Source of the DNA: Hyphomicrobium_A sp044507625
GTDB taxonomy: Bacteria; Pseudomonadota; Alphaproteobacteria; Rhizobiales; Hyphomicrobiaceae
Assembly (NCBI GenBank): GCA_044507625.1
Contig: JBIQJE010000006.1
Coordinates: forward strand, 62,001 to 126,000
DNA: 64,000 nt
Reading direction: 5' to 3'
Below, piece by piece: positions 24,602-32,700 of this stretch. The notes under the pieces are model-generated. The model was not told where the DNA came from and did not search any database. It was given only the letters and a program-made list of their open reading frames with translations. The stretch's first letter is position 1. Each line of letters starts with the position of its first letter. The position numbers and the translations under genes are program-made.

Positions 24602-25009
24602 TCACGCAACCGGCCGATCCGGCGGGTCGGCCGTCACTTCAAAAAAGCCAATTGTATAGCCGTTGGGATCGCGGATGGCGAACTCCCGCCAGCCATATGG
24701 CATCACCGCCGGACCCCAGATGAACGACACCAGCGAGCGCCATTCTTCGGCGAGGGCGTTGACGTCATTGACACTGACATAGAGCGTGCCCGAAAGGGCC
24801 GGCGTGGCGGACTGCCCCCTGAGGTTCATGACGTGGAAATGCAGCCGCAGCCCGTCCCGCACGAGCTCGCACCAGCAAGGCTCCGCCCCGCACGGAACCG
24901 CCGCCCGAACTTCGAACCCGAGCTGGCCGTAGAACACGATCGTCTCGGCGAGGTTGCGCACCCTGAGGCTCGGTATGACAACCGGACCCAAAAGGCGCCC
25001 AACTCCCAT
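24602..25009 (-). CDS. VOC-family protein translationally coupled to sdhA
   Basis: A 135-residue VOC protein: VVIPSLRVRNLAETIVFYGQ opens module one and SGTLYVSVNDVNALAEEW module two, ending REFAIRDPNGYTIGFFEV with the usual C-terminal Glu ligand. The ATG overlaps the sdhA stop by one base (TGATG), so translation is very probably coupled. This is the second VOC gene embedded in a TCA dehydrogenase operon in this window. The frame is open upstream inside sdhA, but that stretch has no VOC features. Confidence 0.8.
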   Translation of the reverse strand: MGVGRLLGPVVIPSLRVRNLAETIVFYGQLGFEVRAAVPCGAEPCWCELVRDGLRLHFHVMNLRGQSATPALSGTLYVSVNDVNALAEEWRSLVSFIWGPAVMPYGWREFAIRDPNGYTIGFFEVTADPPDRPVA

Positions 25010-26877
25010 CAGTACACGCGCGCCTTGGGCTCGATGTACTTCACCTCGTTCGTCATCGTGTGCGTGTGCACCGGACGGTAGTCGAGCTTCACACTCTTCG
25101 CGCCGTAGTCGGCCCACGCGAGCGTATGCTTCATCCAGTTGGCATCGTCGCGCTTGGGGAAGTCCTCGCGCGCATGGGCGCCGCGGCTTTCCTGGCGATT
25201 ATACGCCCCCGTCACCGTCACCGCCGCCTGGGCGATGAGGTTGTCGTACTCCAGCGCCTCGACGAGATCCGAGTTCCAGATCAGCGAGCGATCGCTGATG
25301 CGGATGTCGTCTGACACCTTCCAGATCTCGTTGATCTGCTTGATGCCCTCCGCCATCACCGGCCCGTCGCGGAACACGGCGCAGTGCGACTGCATCGCCT
25401 TCTGCATCCTGAGGCGCAGATCGGATGTGGGCGTGCCGCCCTTCGCGTAGCGGAACCGGTCGAGCCGCGACAGCGCACGGTCGGTGATCTCCGGCGCGAG
25501 GTCGGGATGTGCAGAGCCCGGCTCCAGCACCTCCGCGCAGCGCAGACCCGCGGCCCGCCCGAACACGACGAGGTCGATCAGCGAGTTCGAGCCGAGGCGG
25601 TTCGCGCCGTGCACGGAGACGCACGCCGCTTCGCCCAGCGCCATCAGCCCGGGCACGACGTGATCGGGATTGCCGTCCTTCAGGGTCAGCACCTCGCCGT
25701 GATAGTTCGTGGGGATGCCGCCCATGTTGTAGTGCACCGTCGGCAGCACCGGGATCGGCTCGCGCCTCAGATCAACGCCCGCGAACACCTTCGCGCTTTC
25801 GGTGATGCCCGGCAGCCGCTCGGCCAGAATGGCCGGATCGAGATGGTCGAGGTGCAGGTAGATGTGGTCCCCCTCCGGGCCCACGCCGCGCCCCTCGCGG
25901 ATCTCCACCGTCATCGACCGCGAGACGACGTCGCGCGAAGCCAGATCCTTCGCGTTCGGCGCATAGCGCTCCATGAAGCGCTCGCCGTTCGCATTCGTGA
26001 GATAGCCGCCTTCGCCGCGCGCGCCTTCCGTGATGAGCACACCCGCACCGTAGATGCCCGTCGGATGGAACTGCACGAACTCCATGTCCTGCAGCGGCAG
26101 CCCCGCGCGCAGCACCATCGCGTTGCCGTCGCCCGTGCAGGTGTGCGCCGACGTGCAGGAGAAGTAGGCGCGGCCGTAGCCGCCCGTGGCCAGCACGGTC
26201 CGCTTGGCGCGGAAGCGATGGATGGAGCCGTCGTCGAGGCAGAGCGCGATCACGCCGCGGCACACGCCGTCATGGTCCATCAAGAGATCGAGCGCGAAGT
26301 ATTCGACGAAGAACTCCGCCGAGTAGCGCAGCGACTGTCCGTAGAGCGTGTGCAGCATGGCGTGCCCGGTACGGTCGGCGGCGGCGCACGTACGCTGTGC
26401 GGGCGGGCCTTCGCCGAACTCCGTCGTCATGCCGCCGAAGGGCCGCTGATAGATGCGCCCGTCCTCGGTGCGGCTGAAGGGAACGCCGTAGTGCTCCATC
26501 TCGTAGACGGCAGCGGGTGCGTTGCGGCACAGGTACTCGATGGCATCCTGGTCGCCGAGCCAGTCGGCGCCCTTCACCGTGTCGTACATGTGCCAGCGCC
26601 AGTCGTCGGGGCCCATGTTGCCGAGCGCCGCGGCAACGCCGCCCTGCGCCGCGACCGTGTGCGACCGCGTCGGAAACACCTTCGTCACGCATGCCGTCCG
26701 GAGACCGGCTTCCGCGCAGCCGAGCGTCGCGCGCAGGCCCGCGCCGCCCGCTCCGACCACAACCACATCGTAGGTATGATCGTGGACGGGATAGGCGTGA
26801 CCGGTCACGGCCGGAGACGCCGGCTTCGTGGACCCGTTGGCTTTCGCCGCGCCGTTTTTCTTGTTCCTGTCGGCCAT
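25009..26877 (-). CDS. sdhA: Succinate dehydrogenase flavoprotein subunit
   Basis: The 622-residue FAD subunit oxidises succinate to fumarate. The dinucleotide motif VVVGAGGAGLRA is at 39-50, and His73 in RSHTVAAQGG is the residue that normally carries covalent FAD. The substrate-site segment EFVQFHPTGIYGAG and the C-terminal R-x-H-x-R-ED motif (ESRGAHAREDFPKRDD) are intact. A hydrophilic N-terminal extension of about 33 residues (Lys/Ala/Asn-rich) precedes the FAD domain. The gene starts 5 bp after sdhD, and its stop overlaps the downstream VOC start. Confidence 0.97.
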   Translation of the reverse strand: MADRNKKNGAAKANGSTKPASPAVTGHAYPVHDHTYDVVVVGAGGAGLRATLGCAEAGLRTACVTKVFPTRSHTVAAQGGVAAALGNMGPDDWRWHMYDTVKGADWLGDQDAIEYLCRNAPAAVYEMEHYGVPFSRTEDGRIYQRPFGGMTTEFGEGPPAQRTCAAADRTGHAMLHTLYGQSLRYSAEFFVEYFALDLLMDHDGVCRGVIALCLDDGSIHRFRAKRTVLATGGYGRAYFSCTSAHTCTGDGNAMVLRAGLPLQDMEFVQFHPTGIYGAGVLITEGARGEGGYLTNANGERFMERYAPNAKDLASRDVVSRSMTVEIREGRGVGPEGDHIYLHLDHLDPAILAERLPGITESAKVFAGVDLRREPIPVLPTVHYNMGGIPTNYHGEVLTLKDGNPDHVVPGLMALGEAACVSVHGANRLGSNSLIDLVVFGRAAGLRCAEVLEPGSAHPDLAPEITDRALSRLDRFRYAKGGTPTSDLRLRMQKAMQSHCAVFRDGPVMAEGIKQINEIWKVSDDIRISDRSLIWNSDLVEALEYDNLIAQAAVTVTGAYNRQESRGAHAREDFPKRDDANWMKHTLAWADYGAKSVKLDYRPVHTHTMTNEVKYIEPKARVY

Positions 26878-26882
26878 CGAAC

Positions 26883-27263
26883 CTAGCCCCCAAAGCTCAG
26901 TTTCAGCACGGCGAAGATCGCAACCGCGGCGATCGCGCCGGCGAACAGGTTGTTGCCGAGCAGCAGGAGCACCTTCAGCCCATCGCCGTGCACGTAATCT
27001 TCGATGATGACCTGCATGCCGATGCGCATGTGCACGGTCATCGAAACGATGAGTGCCAGCAACGCGGCGGCGACGAGCGGATGCGCCAGCGTCGCCTTCA
27101 CGGTTGCAAGGTCGGCCCCCGCGAGCGTCGCGATGAGCCCGACGGCGAATGCCGCGAGGATGGCGTTGGCGGCGCCCGTGAAGCGCTGCTTCAGAAAATG
27201 ATCGGCGCCCTCATGGGCCGATCCGAGGCCGCGGGCGCGCTTCAGCGGTGTGATCATAGCCAT
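26883..27263 (-). CDS. sdhD: Succinate dehydrogenase membrane anchor subunit
   Basis: 126 residues with three predicted transmembrane helices (about 32-53, 60-82 and 100-122). TM2 contains the haem/quinone-associated His and is followed by the signature RIGMQVIIEDYVHG found in SdhD. Start ATG 27263 overlaps the last codons of sdhC; a second ATG at 27257 is equally possible. Overlap upstream and a 5-bp gap to sdhA show tight operon packing. Confidence 0.92.
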   Translation of the reverse strand: MAMITPLKRARGLGSAHEGADHFLKQRFTGAANAILAAFAVGLIATLAGADLATVKATLAHPLVAAALLALIVSMTVHMRIGMQVIIEDYVHGDGLKVLLLLGNNLFAGAIAAVAIFAVLKLSFGG

Positions 27264-27682
27264 GCCGAAAACCATCCCCGCTGGCAGCCGATATAAATCC
27301 AGAGCGCTGCCGTCAGCAGCACCGAGAGCACGAGCGTCCCCCAGCCGAGCAGATCGACCGTGCCGATATCGAACCCTGCGCCCGTGTCCCAGATGAAGTG
27401 CCGTATGCCGCCCAGCAGATGCAGGATCAGCGCCCAGGAATAGCCGAGCAGCACGATCATGCCGAACCAGGTGGCGAACAGCCCGTTGACGAAGTCGAAA
27501 TAGCCGGGCCCCGTCGCCGCCGCGAGCAGCCACCAGGCAAGCAGCAGGGTGCCGAAGTATAGCGCCGCCCCGGTGATGCGATGCATGATCGACATCACCA
27601 TGTTGATCATCGGGCGATATATCTGCAAATGCGGAGACAGCGGCCGCGCACGCGCCCGCTTCTCGGTCGTCACCCCAGCCAT
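27254..27682 (-). CDS. sdhC: Succinate dehydrogenase cytochrome b556 subunit
   Basis: 142 residues with three transmembrane helices. The N-terminal RPLSPHLQIYRPMINMVMSI and SIMHRITGAAL are SdhC signatures, and LILHLLGGIRHFIWDTG carries the axial haem-ligand His. With SdhD it anchors the complex and binds ubiquinone. It is the first gene of sdhCDA; the promoter should lie in the 234-bp gap before the mesaconyl-CoA hydratase stop. Confidence 0.94.
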   Translation of the reverse strand: MAGVTTEKRARARPLSPHLQIYRPMINMVMSIMHRITGAALYFGTLLLAWWLLAAATGPGYFDFVNGLFATWFGMIVLLGYSWALILHLLGGIRHFIWDTGAGFDIGTVDLLGWGTLVLSVLLTAALWIYIGCQRGWFSAWL

Positions 27683-27916
27683 TCAGGATGCCTCGCTGTT
27701 CGATCTGAAGCGGTTTTAACGCGCCGATCTTCCCGCGGCAAATCGCCAATCGCCACAGTTTAAGCGCTATGGCGCGCAGCAAATCCCATCGAACATCAAC
27801 GGCCTCGATTGCGAAGCTTGCAAAGCCGTCGCCGGGCGCCTTCGAGCTAAAGTAGGAGAGGCCGTTGCCGGCACCCCGGCAACCTCGCAATCAAATCCCG
27901 ACGCTACAGCTCGGGA

Positions 27917-28975
27917 TCAGCGCGGCAGCAGCACCCAGGCGTCGAGGTCGAGCAGCACGCCGTCGGCATACTGGCCGTCTTCCTTCTTCAGCGGGAAGCT
28001 CGCGCAGTCGTTGTTCTTCACGGCAACAAGGCGAATACGCAGCGCGCCGACATCGGTACGGCCTGGCAGCTCCACTTTCTCCAGCACCTCGGACCAGGCA
28101 TAGACCGTGTCGCCCGCAAAGCAGGGCGAGACGTGTCGCCCGCCGTTGATGGCCGCGAAATGGAACGCGTTGTTGAGCCCGTTGAACGACAGCGCCCGCG
28201 CCAGCGAGATGACGACGCCGCCGTACACGATGCGCTTGCCGAAGCGGCCCTTCGCCTCCGTGTGCTGGTTGAAGTGCACCTTGGCGGTGTTCTGGTAGAG
28301 GCGCGTCGCGATCTGGTGCTCGGCCTCTTCGAGCGTCATGCCGTCGACGTGGTCGATCTTCTCGCCCACCTCATAGTCGCCCCAGCGGTAGGGCGAGCCG
28401 GCCAGCGCGAAATCATATTTGCCAATGTTGAGTGCGGGCACCGCGGCGCCGATTTCAGCAGGGTCGACGCGCTGCGGCAGGTTGGGCACGATCGCCTCGG
28501 GTGCCGGCGCCTCCTTGTCGCGCTTCCGCACCATCACCCAGCGCACGTACTCGAGCACCGTCTCACCGTTCTGGTTACGCCCCGTGGAGCGCACGTAAAC
28601 GGTGCCCGTCTCCCGGTTGGAGTTCTCCTTGAGGCCGATCACCTCGGACGTCGAAGCCAGCGTGTCCCCCGGATAGACCGGCTTCAGGAAACGGCAATTG
28701 GCATAGCCGAGGTTGGCGATCGCATTGAGCGAGATCTCCGGCGTCGTCTTTCCGAACACGACGTGGAAGGTCAGCAGATCGTCCAGCGGCGACTGCGGAT
28801 AGCCGATGGCCTTGGCGAAGGCGTCTGACGACTGCACCGCGAAGCGGGTGCCGTAGAGGCTGGTATAAAGCGCCACGTCGCCCACGGTCACCGTGCGCGG
28901 CGTCGGGTGAACGATCACCTGCCCGAACTTGAAATCCTCGAAATAGTTGCCGGGATTGGTCTTGGTCGAAGTCAT
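27917..28975 (-). CDS. mch: Mesaconyl-CoA (beta-methylmalyl-CoA) hydratase, MaoC family
   Basis: A 352-residue tandem hot-dog protein: MaoC-like modules at about 15-165 and 195-350, both with YPGDT/FAGDT-type turns (LKPVYPGDTLAS and CFAGDTVYAW). Length and N-terminus (GNYFEDFKFGQVIVHPTPRTVT) fit the mesaconyl-CoA hydratase of the ethylmalonyl-CoA pathway, which converts mesaconyl-CoA to beta-methylmalyl-CoA during acetyl-CoA assimilation. A malyl-CoA thioesterase gene upstream on the same strand supports this. Another MaoC-type dehydratase is the alternative. Confidence 0.85.
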   Translation of the reverse strand: MTSTKTNPGNYFEDFKFGQVIVHPTPRTVTVGDVALYTSLYGTRFAVQSSDAFAKAIGYPQSPLDDLLTFHVVFGKTTPEISLNAIANLGYANCRFLKPVYPGDTLASTSEVIGLKENSNRETGTVYVRSTGRNQNGETVLEYVRWVMVRKRDKEAPAPEAIVPNLPQRVDPAEIGAAVPALNIGKYDFALAGSPYRWGDYEVGEKIDHVDGMTLEEAEHQIATRLYQNTAKVHFNQHTEAKGRFGKRIVYGGVVISLARALSFNGLNNAFHFAAINGGRHVSPCFAGDTVYAWSEVLEKVELPGRTDVGALRIRLVAVKNNDCASFPLKKEDGQYADGVLLDLDAWVLLPR

Positions 28976-29147
28976 CGGTCAGTCAGGTCCTTCTCGTGGG
29001 CGCGCAGGGGCCGAATAGTCACAAAGACCGCCTCTGTCGACTGCCTTTTCGCCGCTTGAACGCCTTCGGCTGGCCAATCCAAGCAATGGCGAGCCCCTAG
29101 ACCCACTCCCCGCCGGCAAATGAAAGAGACCCCCAACCCGCCACGCC

Positions 29148-29176
29148 GTCATCCCGGCGCAGGCCGGGATCCACGC
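29148..29176. repeat. REP-like palindrome, CCCGGCGCAGGCCGGG type
   Basis: GTCATCCCGGCGCAGGCCGG and the following GATCCACGC recur exactly at 42355-42383, and with one change at 42908-42936. The CCCGG/CCGGG arms make a short hairpin. Confidence 0.8.
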
Positions 29177-29348
29177 AAGTCTCCGCGCGGATACGGGCAA
29201 GGAACGGCGGCGACGTTCGCGCACCGGGTCCCAGCAGAGCGGTTGCGGACGCTGGCGTGGATGGCCGCCTCCGCGGCCATGACGGAATAGGCCGTGCTGA
29301 TAATCATGACAGCACTGGACGCGTTGGCGCCGTTTACCGCGTGCGAGC

Positions 29349-29395
29349 GGCAGCCAGGTGCAAGGCGCCCCGGCGCGAGCGCCGGCCATCAGCGA
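29349..29395. repeat. Intergenic repeat, GC-rich dyad (copy 2)
   Basis: It shares almost all of 47 bp with 42255-42302, including the CGGCAGCCAGG lead-in, the GCGCCCCGGCGCGAGCGCC core and the GGCCATCAG tail. Confidence 0.8.
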
Positions 29396-29449
29396 GCCGC
29401 AGCGGCCCTTGCACGACGGCGCTCACCGCGCGTGTCGGAAAACAAAAAG

Positions 29450-30349
29450 CTAGAACCACTCTTCCTCGGTGCGCCGCATGGCCTCGATGGCGTCCGCAAT
29501 GGCCACCGTCCGCCGCGCCATGACGAGGTGCAGCCGCTCCACCATCTTGCCTTCCAACGTGATGACGCCCTTCGCCCGGTTGGCCGGCTCCTCGAAGGCG
29601 GCGATGATCTTCCGCGCCCAGGAAACCTCCTCCACCGTCGGCGAGAAAATCTCGTTGCACGGGCCCACCTGCGCGGGATGGATCAGCGTCTTGCCGTCCA
29701 TGCCGAGCGTGCGGCCGTGCTCGCATTCCTCGCGGAAGCCGACATCGTCCCGGTAATCGTTGTAGACGCCATCGAGGATGTCGAGCCCATATGCGCGCGC
29801 CGCGACGATCGTCATGGCGAGCCACGGCACCACGGCGACGCGGTTATGCAGCGCCCGCGCCCGCGATTCCTTCAGCAAATCGTTGGTGCCCATGACGAGG
29901 CACGACAGCCGGTTCTCCGGATCCGCCCCCAGAGCCGCGATCTCGCGCGCGTTCAGCACCGAGCTCGGCGTTTCCATCATCGCCCACAGCCGCACCTTTG
30001 CCGGCGCGTTGATGGCACCCAGCACCTTCGCCACCGTGACAATGTCGCCGGGATTGGAAACCTTCGGCACCAGGATCGCATCGGGCTCGACGCTCGCGGC
30101 CGCGCGTAGATCGTCCATGCCCCAGGCGGTCTCGATGGCGTTGACCCGGATGATGAGCTCGCGCCGGCCATAGCCTCCTCCGCGCACCGCTTCGCACACG
30201 CTGTCGCGCGCGGCGGCTTTGCCCTCGGGCGCGACGGAATCCTCCAGGTCGAGGATCAGCGCATCCGCTGGAATAGACTTTGCTTTTTCCAGCGCGCGCG
30301 CATTGGCGCCAGGCATATAGAGAACGCTGCGTCGCGGCCGTACGGTCAT
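29450..30349 (-). CDS. mcl2: CoA-ester lyase family, probable (3S)-malyl-CoA thioesterase
   Basis: A 299-residue HpcH/HpaI (CitE-like) TIM-barrel protein. RSVLYMPGANARALEKA and ALILDLEDSVAPEGK give the acidic metal-binding core; later motifs are ILVPKVSNPGDI, MMETPSSVLN (metal Glu) and GTNDLLKE. The N-terminus is closer to Mcl2/CitE-type proteins than to the longer malyl-CoA lyase Mcl1, so malyl-CoA hydrolysis to malate is the better guess. ATG 30349 has AGGAG 6 nt upstream. It is co-oriented with mch, together marking the ethylmalonyl-CoA pathway, although 474 bp of repeats separate them. Confidence 0.8.
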   Translation of the reverse strand: MTVRPRRSVLYMPGANARALEKAKSIPADALILDLEDSVAPEGKAAARDSVCEAVRGGGYGRRELIIRVNAIETAWGMDDLRAAASVEPDAILVPKVSNPGDIVTVAKVLGAINAPAKVRLWAMMETPSSVLNAREIAALGADPENRLSCLVMGTNDLLKESRARALHNRVAVVPWLAMTIVAARAYGLDILDGVYNDYRDDVGFREECEHGRTLGMDGKTLIHPAQVGPCNEIFSPTVEEVSWARKIIAAFEEPANRAKGVITLEGKMVERLHLVMARRTVAIADAIEAMRRTEEEWF

Positions 30350-30598
30350 AGGATCTCCTTCTTGTGCGACGCACAATAATCTGCGCTGCGCCGATCACCA
30401 AGACGCCTCGGTCTCGATCTTCCGGGGGATGCCTCACAGCGAGGAAAGACATGGAGAGCCGCGGTGCCGGTCGGCGCAAGTTCCGGCATGTTGCAATTGC
30501 CCGGTGCGCTCTGTCTAATCGACGAACATTGAAAACGCCCGCACGCGGCGCCGCCAGACCGCGAAAACCCCCGCCCTCATTCTCGGTGCCGAACCCCG

Positions 30599-31426
30599 AT
30601 GGCCCGCATCCTCGCCGTTTCCTCCCATGTCGCCTATGGCTCGGTCGGCCTCGCCTCCATCGTCCCCGCGCTGCAATGGCTCGGCCACGAGACGATGCCG
30701 GTGCCGACGGTCGTGCTCTCCTGCAATCCGGCCTATCCGCACTTCGCCGGCCGCGCGGTGCCGGCGGACGAGATCGTCGCCATCATTGCTGCCCTCGACG
30801 CCAACGGCTGGCTCGCGGAAACCGCCGCGGTCCTGTCGGGCTATCTGCCCTCGCGTGCGCACGTGGAAGCGGTGCGCGGCGCCGTGGAGCGCGTTCGTGC
30901 AGCGAGCCCGTCGGCGCTCTTTCTCTGCGATCCCGTGTTCGGCGACGAGCCGGAAGGGCTCTACCTGCCCGCCGAGGTCGCCGACGCGATCCGCGACCGG
31001 CTGCTGCCGCTGGCAGACATCACGACCCCCAACAGCTTCGAGCTGTCGTATCTCTCGGGACGGCCCGCCTCGAACCCACGGGAGGCCCGCGCCGCCGCTG
31101 CCGCGCTCCCCGCGCCCACCGTCCTTGGCACCTCCATTCCCGCCGATGGAAACCGCCTCGCCAACGTGCTCGTCAACGGCCACGAAGCATTCGCCTGCCA
31201 CGTCGCGCGCCGCGCCGAAGCCCCGCACGGCACCGGCGACATGCTCGCGGCGATGTTTCTCGGCCACCGCCTCAACGGCGCCTCCGATGCCGAGGCCCTC
31301 GGCGCCGCGGCCGGCGGCGTCGATGCGAGCGTGACCGCCGCCCACGGCCTCGAGGAACTGCCCCTGGCAAGCGCCGATTCCGTCTGGCGCAGCGCTGAAA
31401 TCCTGCTGACAGCACCCATATCTTAG
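30599..31426 (+). CDS. pdxY: Pyridoxal kinase (PdxY-type)
   Basis: A 275-residue ribokinase-superfamily protein. The start MARILAVSSHVAYGSVGLAS matches PdxY/PdxK, with DPVFGDEPEGLYLP and DITTPNSFELSYLSG in the body. The anion-hole/catalytic motif HGTGDMLAAMFLG carries the catalytic Asp. Predicted to phosphorylate pyridoxal to pyridoxal 5'-phosphate. It is divergent from the malyl-CoA gene and 35 bp upstream of nhaA, with which it may share a transcript. Confidence 0.88.
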   Translation: MARILAVSSHVAYGSVGLASIVPALQWLGHETMPVPTVVLSCNPAYPHFAGRAVPADEIVAIIAALDANGWLAETAAVLSGYLPSRAHVEAVRGAVERVRAASPSALFLCDPVFGDEPEGLYLPAEVADAIRDRLLPLADITTPNSFELSYLSGRPASNPREARAAAAALPAPTVLGTSIPADGNRLANVLVNGHEAFACHVARRAEAPHGTGDMLAAMFLGHRLNGASDAEALGAAAGGVDASVTAAHGLEELPLASADSVWRSAEILLTAPIS

Positions 31427-31461
31427 CCGCGCCAGCCTACGCGAGAGGGATCCCCACATCG

Positions 31462-32700
31462 ATGTCACGCTATCGCTTGCAGAAGCCGCGGAAGACACTT
31501 GGCGAGCGCGTCGACGGCGCCAAGGCGTTTTTCCAGCACGAGGCGTCCGGCGGCATCGTGCTGCTCGTCGCGGCCATGCTCGGCCTGCTGATGCAGAACT
31601 CCTCCGCGAGCCCGCTCTACGATGGTCTGCTGCATACGCACGCCTCGCTCCGCGTCGGCTCCATCGGCCTCGATAAATCGCTGCTGCACTGGATCAACGA
31701 CGGCCTGATGGCGGTCTTCTTTTTCCTCGTCGGCCTCGAGATCAAGCGCGAGCTGGTCGTCGGTGAGCTCTCCAGCCTGCAAAAGGCGGCGTTGCCTTTC
31801 ATCGCTGCGCTCGGCGGAATGGTCGTGCCGGCCGCGATCTATGCCGCCTTCAATTGGAACGACCCCGTCGCGCTGCACGGCTGGGCGATCCCTTCCGCCA
31901 CCGACATCGCCTTCGCCATCGGTGTGCTGGCATTGCTCGGGCCGCGCGTGCCGGTCGCCCTCAAGGTGTTCCTGCTCGCCCTCGCCATCATCGACGACCT
32001 CGGCGCCATCGTCATCATCGCGCTCTTCTACACCGCGCACCTGTCGTGGGAGGCGCTGGCACTGGCCGCGCTGGGCATCGCCCTTCTGGCCATCCTCAAT
32101 GCCCGAGGCGTCACGCGCACGGCGCCCTATGTGCTCGTCGGCATCTTCATCTGGCTATGCGTGATGCAATCGGGCGTTCACGCGACCCTTGCGGGCGTCG
32201 CGACCGCGCTCGCCGTTCCGCTGGCACGGCCGGCATCGGGCGGTCACGGCACGTCGGAGCGCCTGGAAGAATCCCTCGGGCCGTGGGTGAAGTTCGCCGT
32301 GCTGCCGATTTTCGCCTTCGCCAATGCCGGCGTCAGTCTCGCCGGCATAACGTGGGAGCACGTCTTCAGTCCCATCCCGATGGGGATCGCGCTCGGCCTC
32401 CTGATCGGCAAGCCGGTCGGCATCTTCGGCTTCTCGCTCGCAGCCATCGGCATGCGCATCGCGCACCGCCCCGAAGGCGCCACGTGGCCGCAGCTCTTCG
32501 GCGTCGCGATGCTCGGCGGCATCGGCTTCACCATGAGCCTCTTCATCGGCATGCTGGCATTCACCGACGCAACGAGCGCCGCCGAGATTCGCGTCGGCGT
32601 GCTGCTCGGCTCGTTTGCCTCGGCGCTTGCCGGCTACCTCTACCTCAGGAGCGTGACGAAGCTTCCTGCGGTGTCGGCCCGGCCCACGCCCCGGCCTTAG
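31462..32700 (+). CDS. nhaA: Na+/H+ antiporter NhaA
   Basis: A 412-residue inner-membrane antiporter with about 12 helices. NhaA hallmarks are the N-terminal FQHEASGGIVLLVAAMLGLL, the paired aspartates in ALAIIDDLGAIVIIALFY (the Na+/H+ site), the discontinuous-helix region PSATDIAFAIGVLALLG, and MLGGIGFTMSLFIGMLAF near the end. It extrudes Na+ in exchange for H+ at alkaline pH. Its last 56 bp overlap the convergent SulP gene. Confidence 0.96.
   Translation: MSRYRLQKPRKTLGERVDGAKAFFQHEASGGIVLLVAAMLGLLMQNSSASPLYDGLLHTHASLRVGSIGLDKSLLHWINDGLMAVFFFLVGLEIKRELVVGELSSLQKAALPFIAALGGMVVPAAIYAAFNWNDPVALHGWAIPSATDIAFAIGVLALLGPRVPVALKVFLLALAIIDDLGAIVIIALFYTAHLSWEALALAALGIALLAILNARGVTRTAPYVLVGIFIWLCVMQSGVHATLAGVATALAVPLARPASGGHGTSERLEESLGPWVKFAVLPIFAFANAGVSLAGITWEHVFSPIPMGIALGLLIGKPVGIFGFSLAAIGMRIAHRPEGATWPQLFGVAMLGGIGFTMSLFIGMLAFTDATSAAEIRVGVLLGSFASALAGYLYLRSVTKLPAVSARPTPRP

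Larger units (their letters stand above)
28976..29449. other. Gene-free gap with palindromic repeats
   Basis: 474 bp lie between the malyl-CoA gene and mch without a supported gene. They hold three repeat types seen elsewhere in the window: the CCCGGCGCAGGCCGGG dyad at 29148-29176, a GGATGGCCGC/GCGGCCATGACGG dyad at 29255-29285, and the GCCCCGGCGCGAGCGCCGG element at 29366-29395. Confidence 0.7.

Noticed and set aside
30364..31398. 344-codon plus-strand frame overlapping pdxY
   Set aside because: Out-of-frame Arg/Pro-rich shadow; the true frame has complete pyridoxal kinase motifs.
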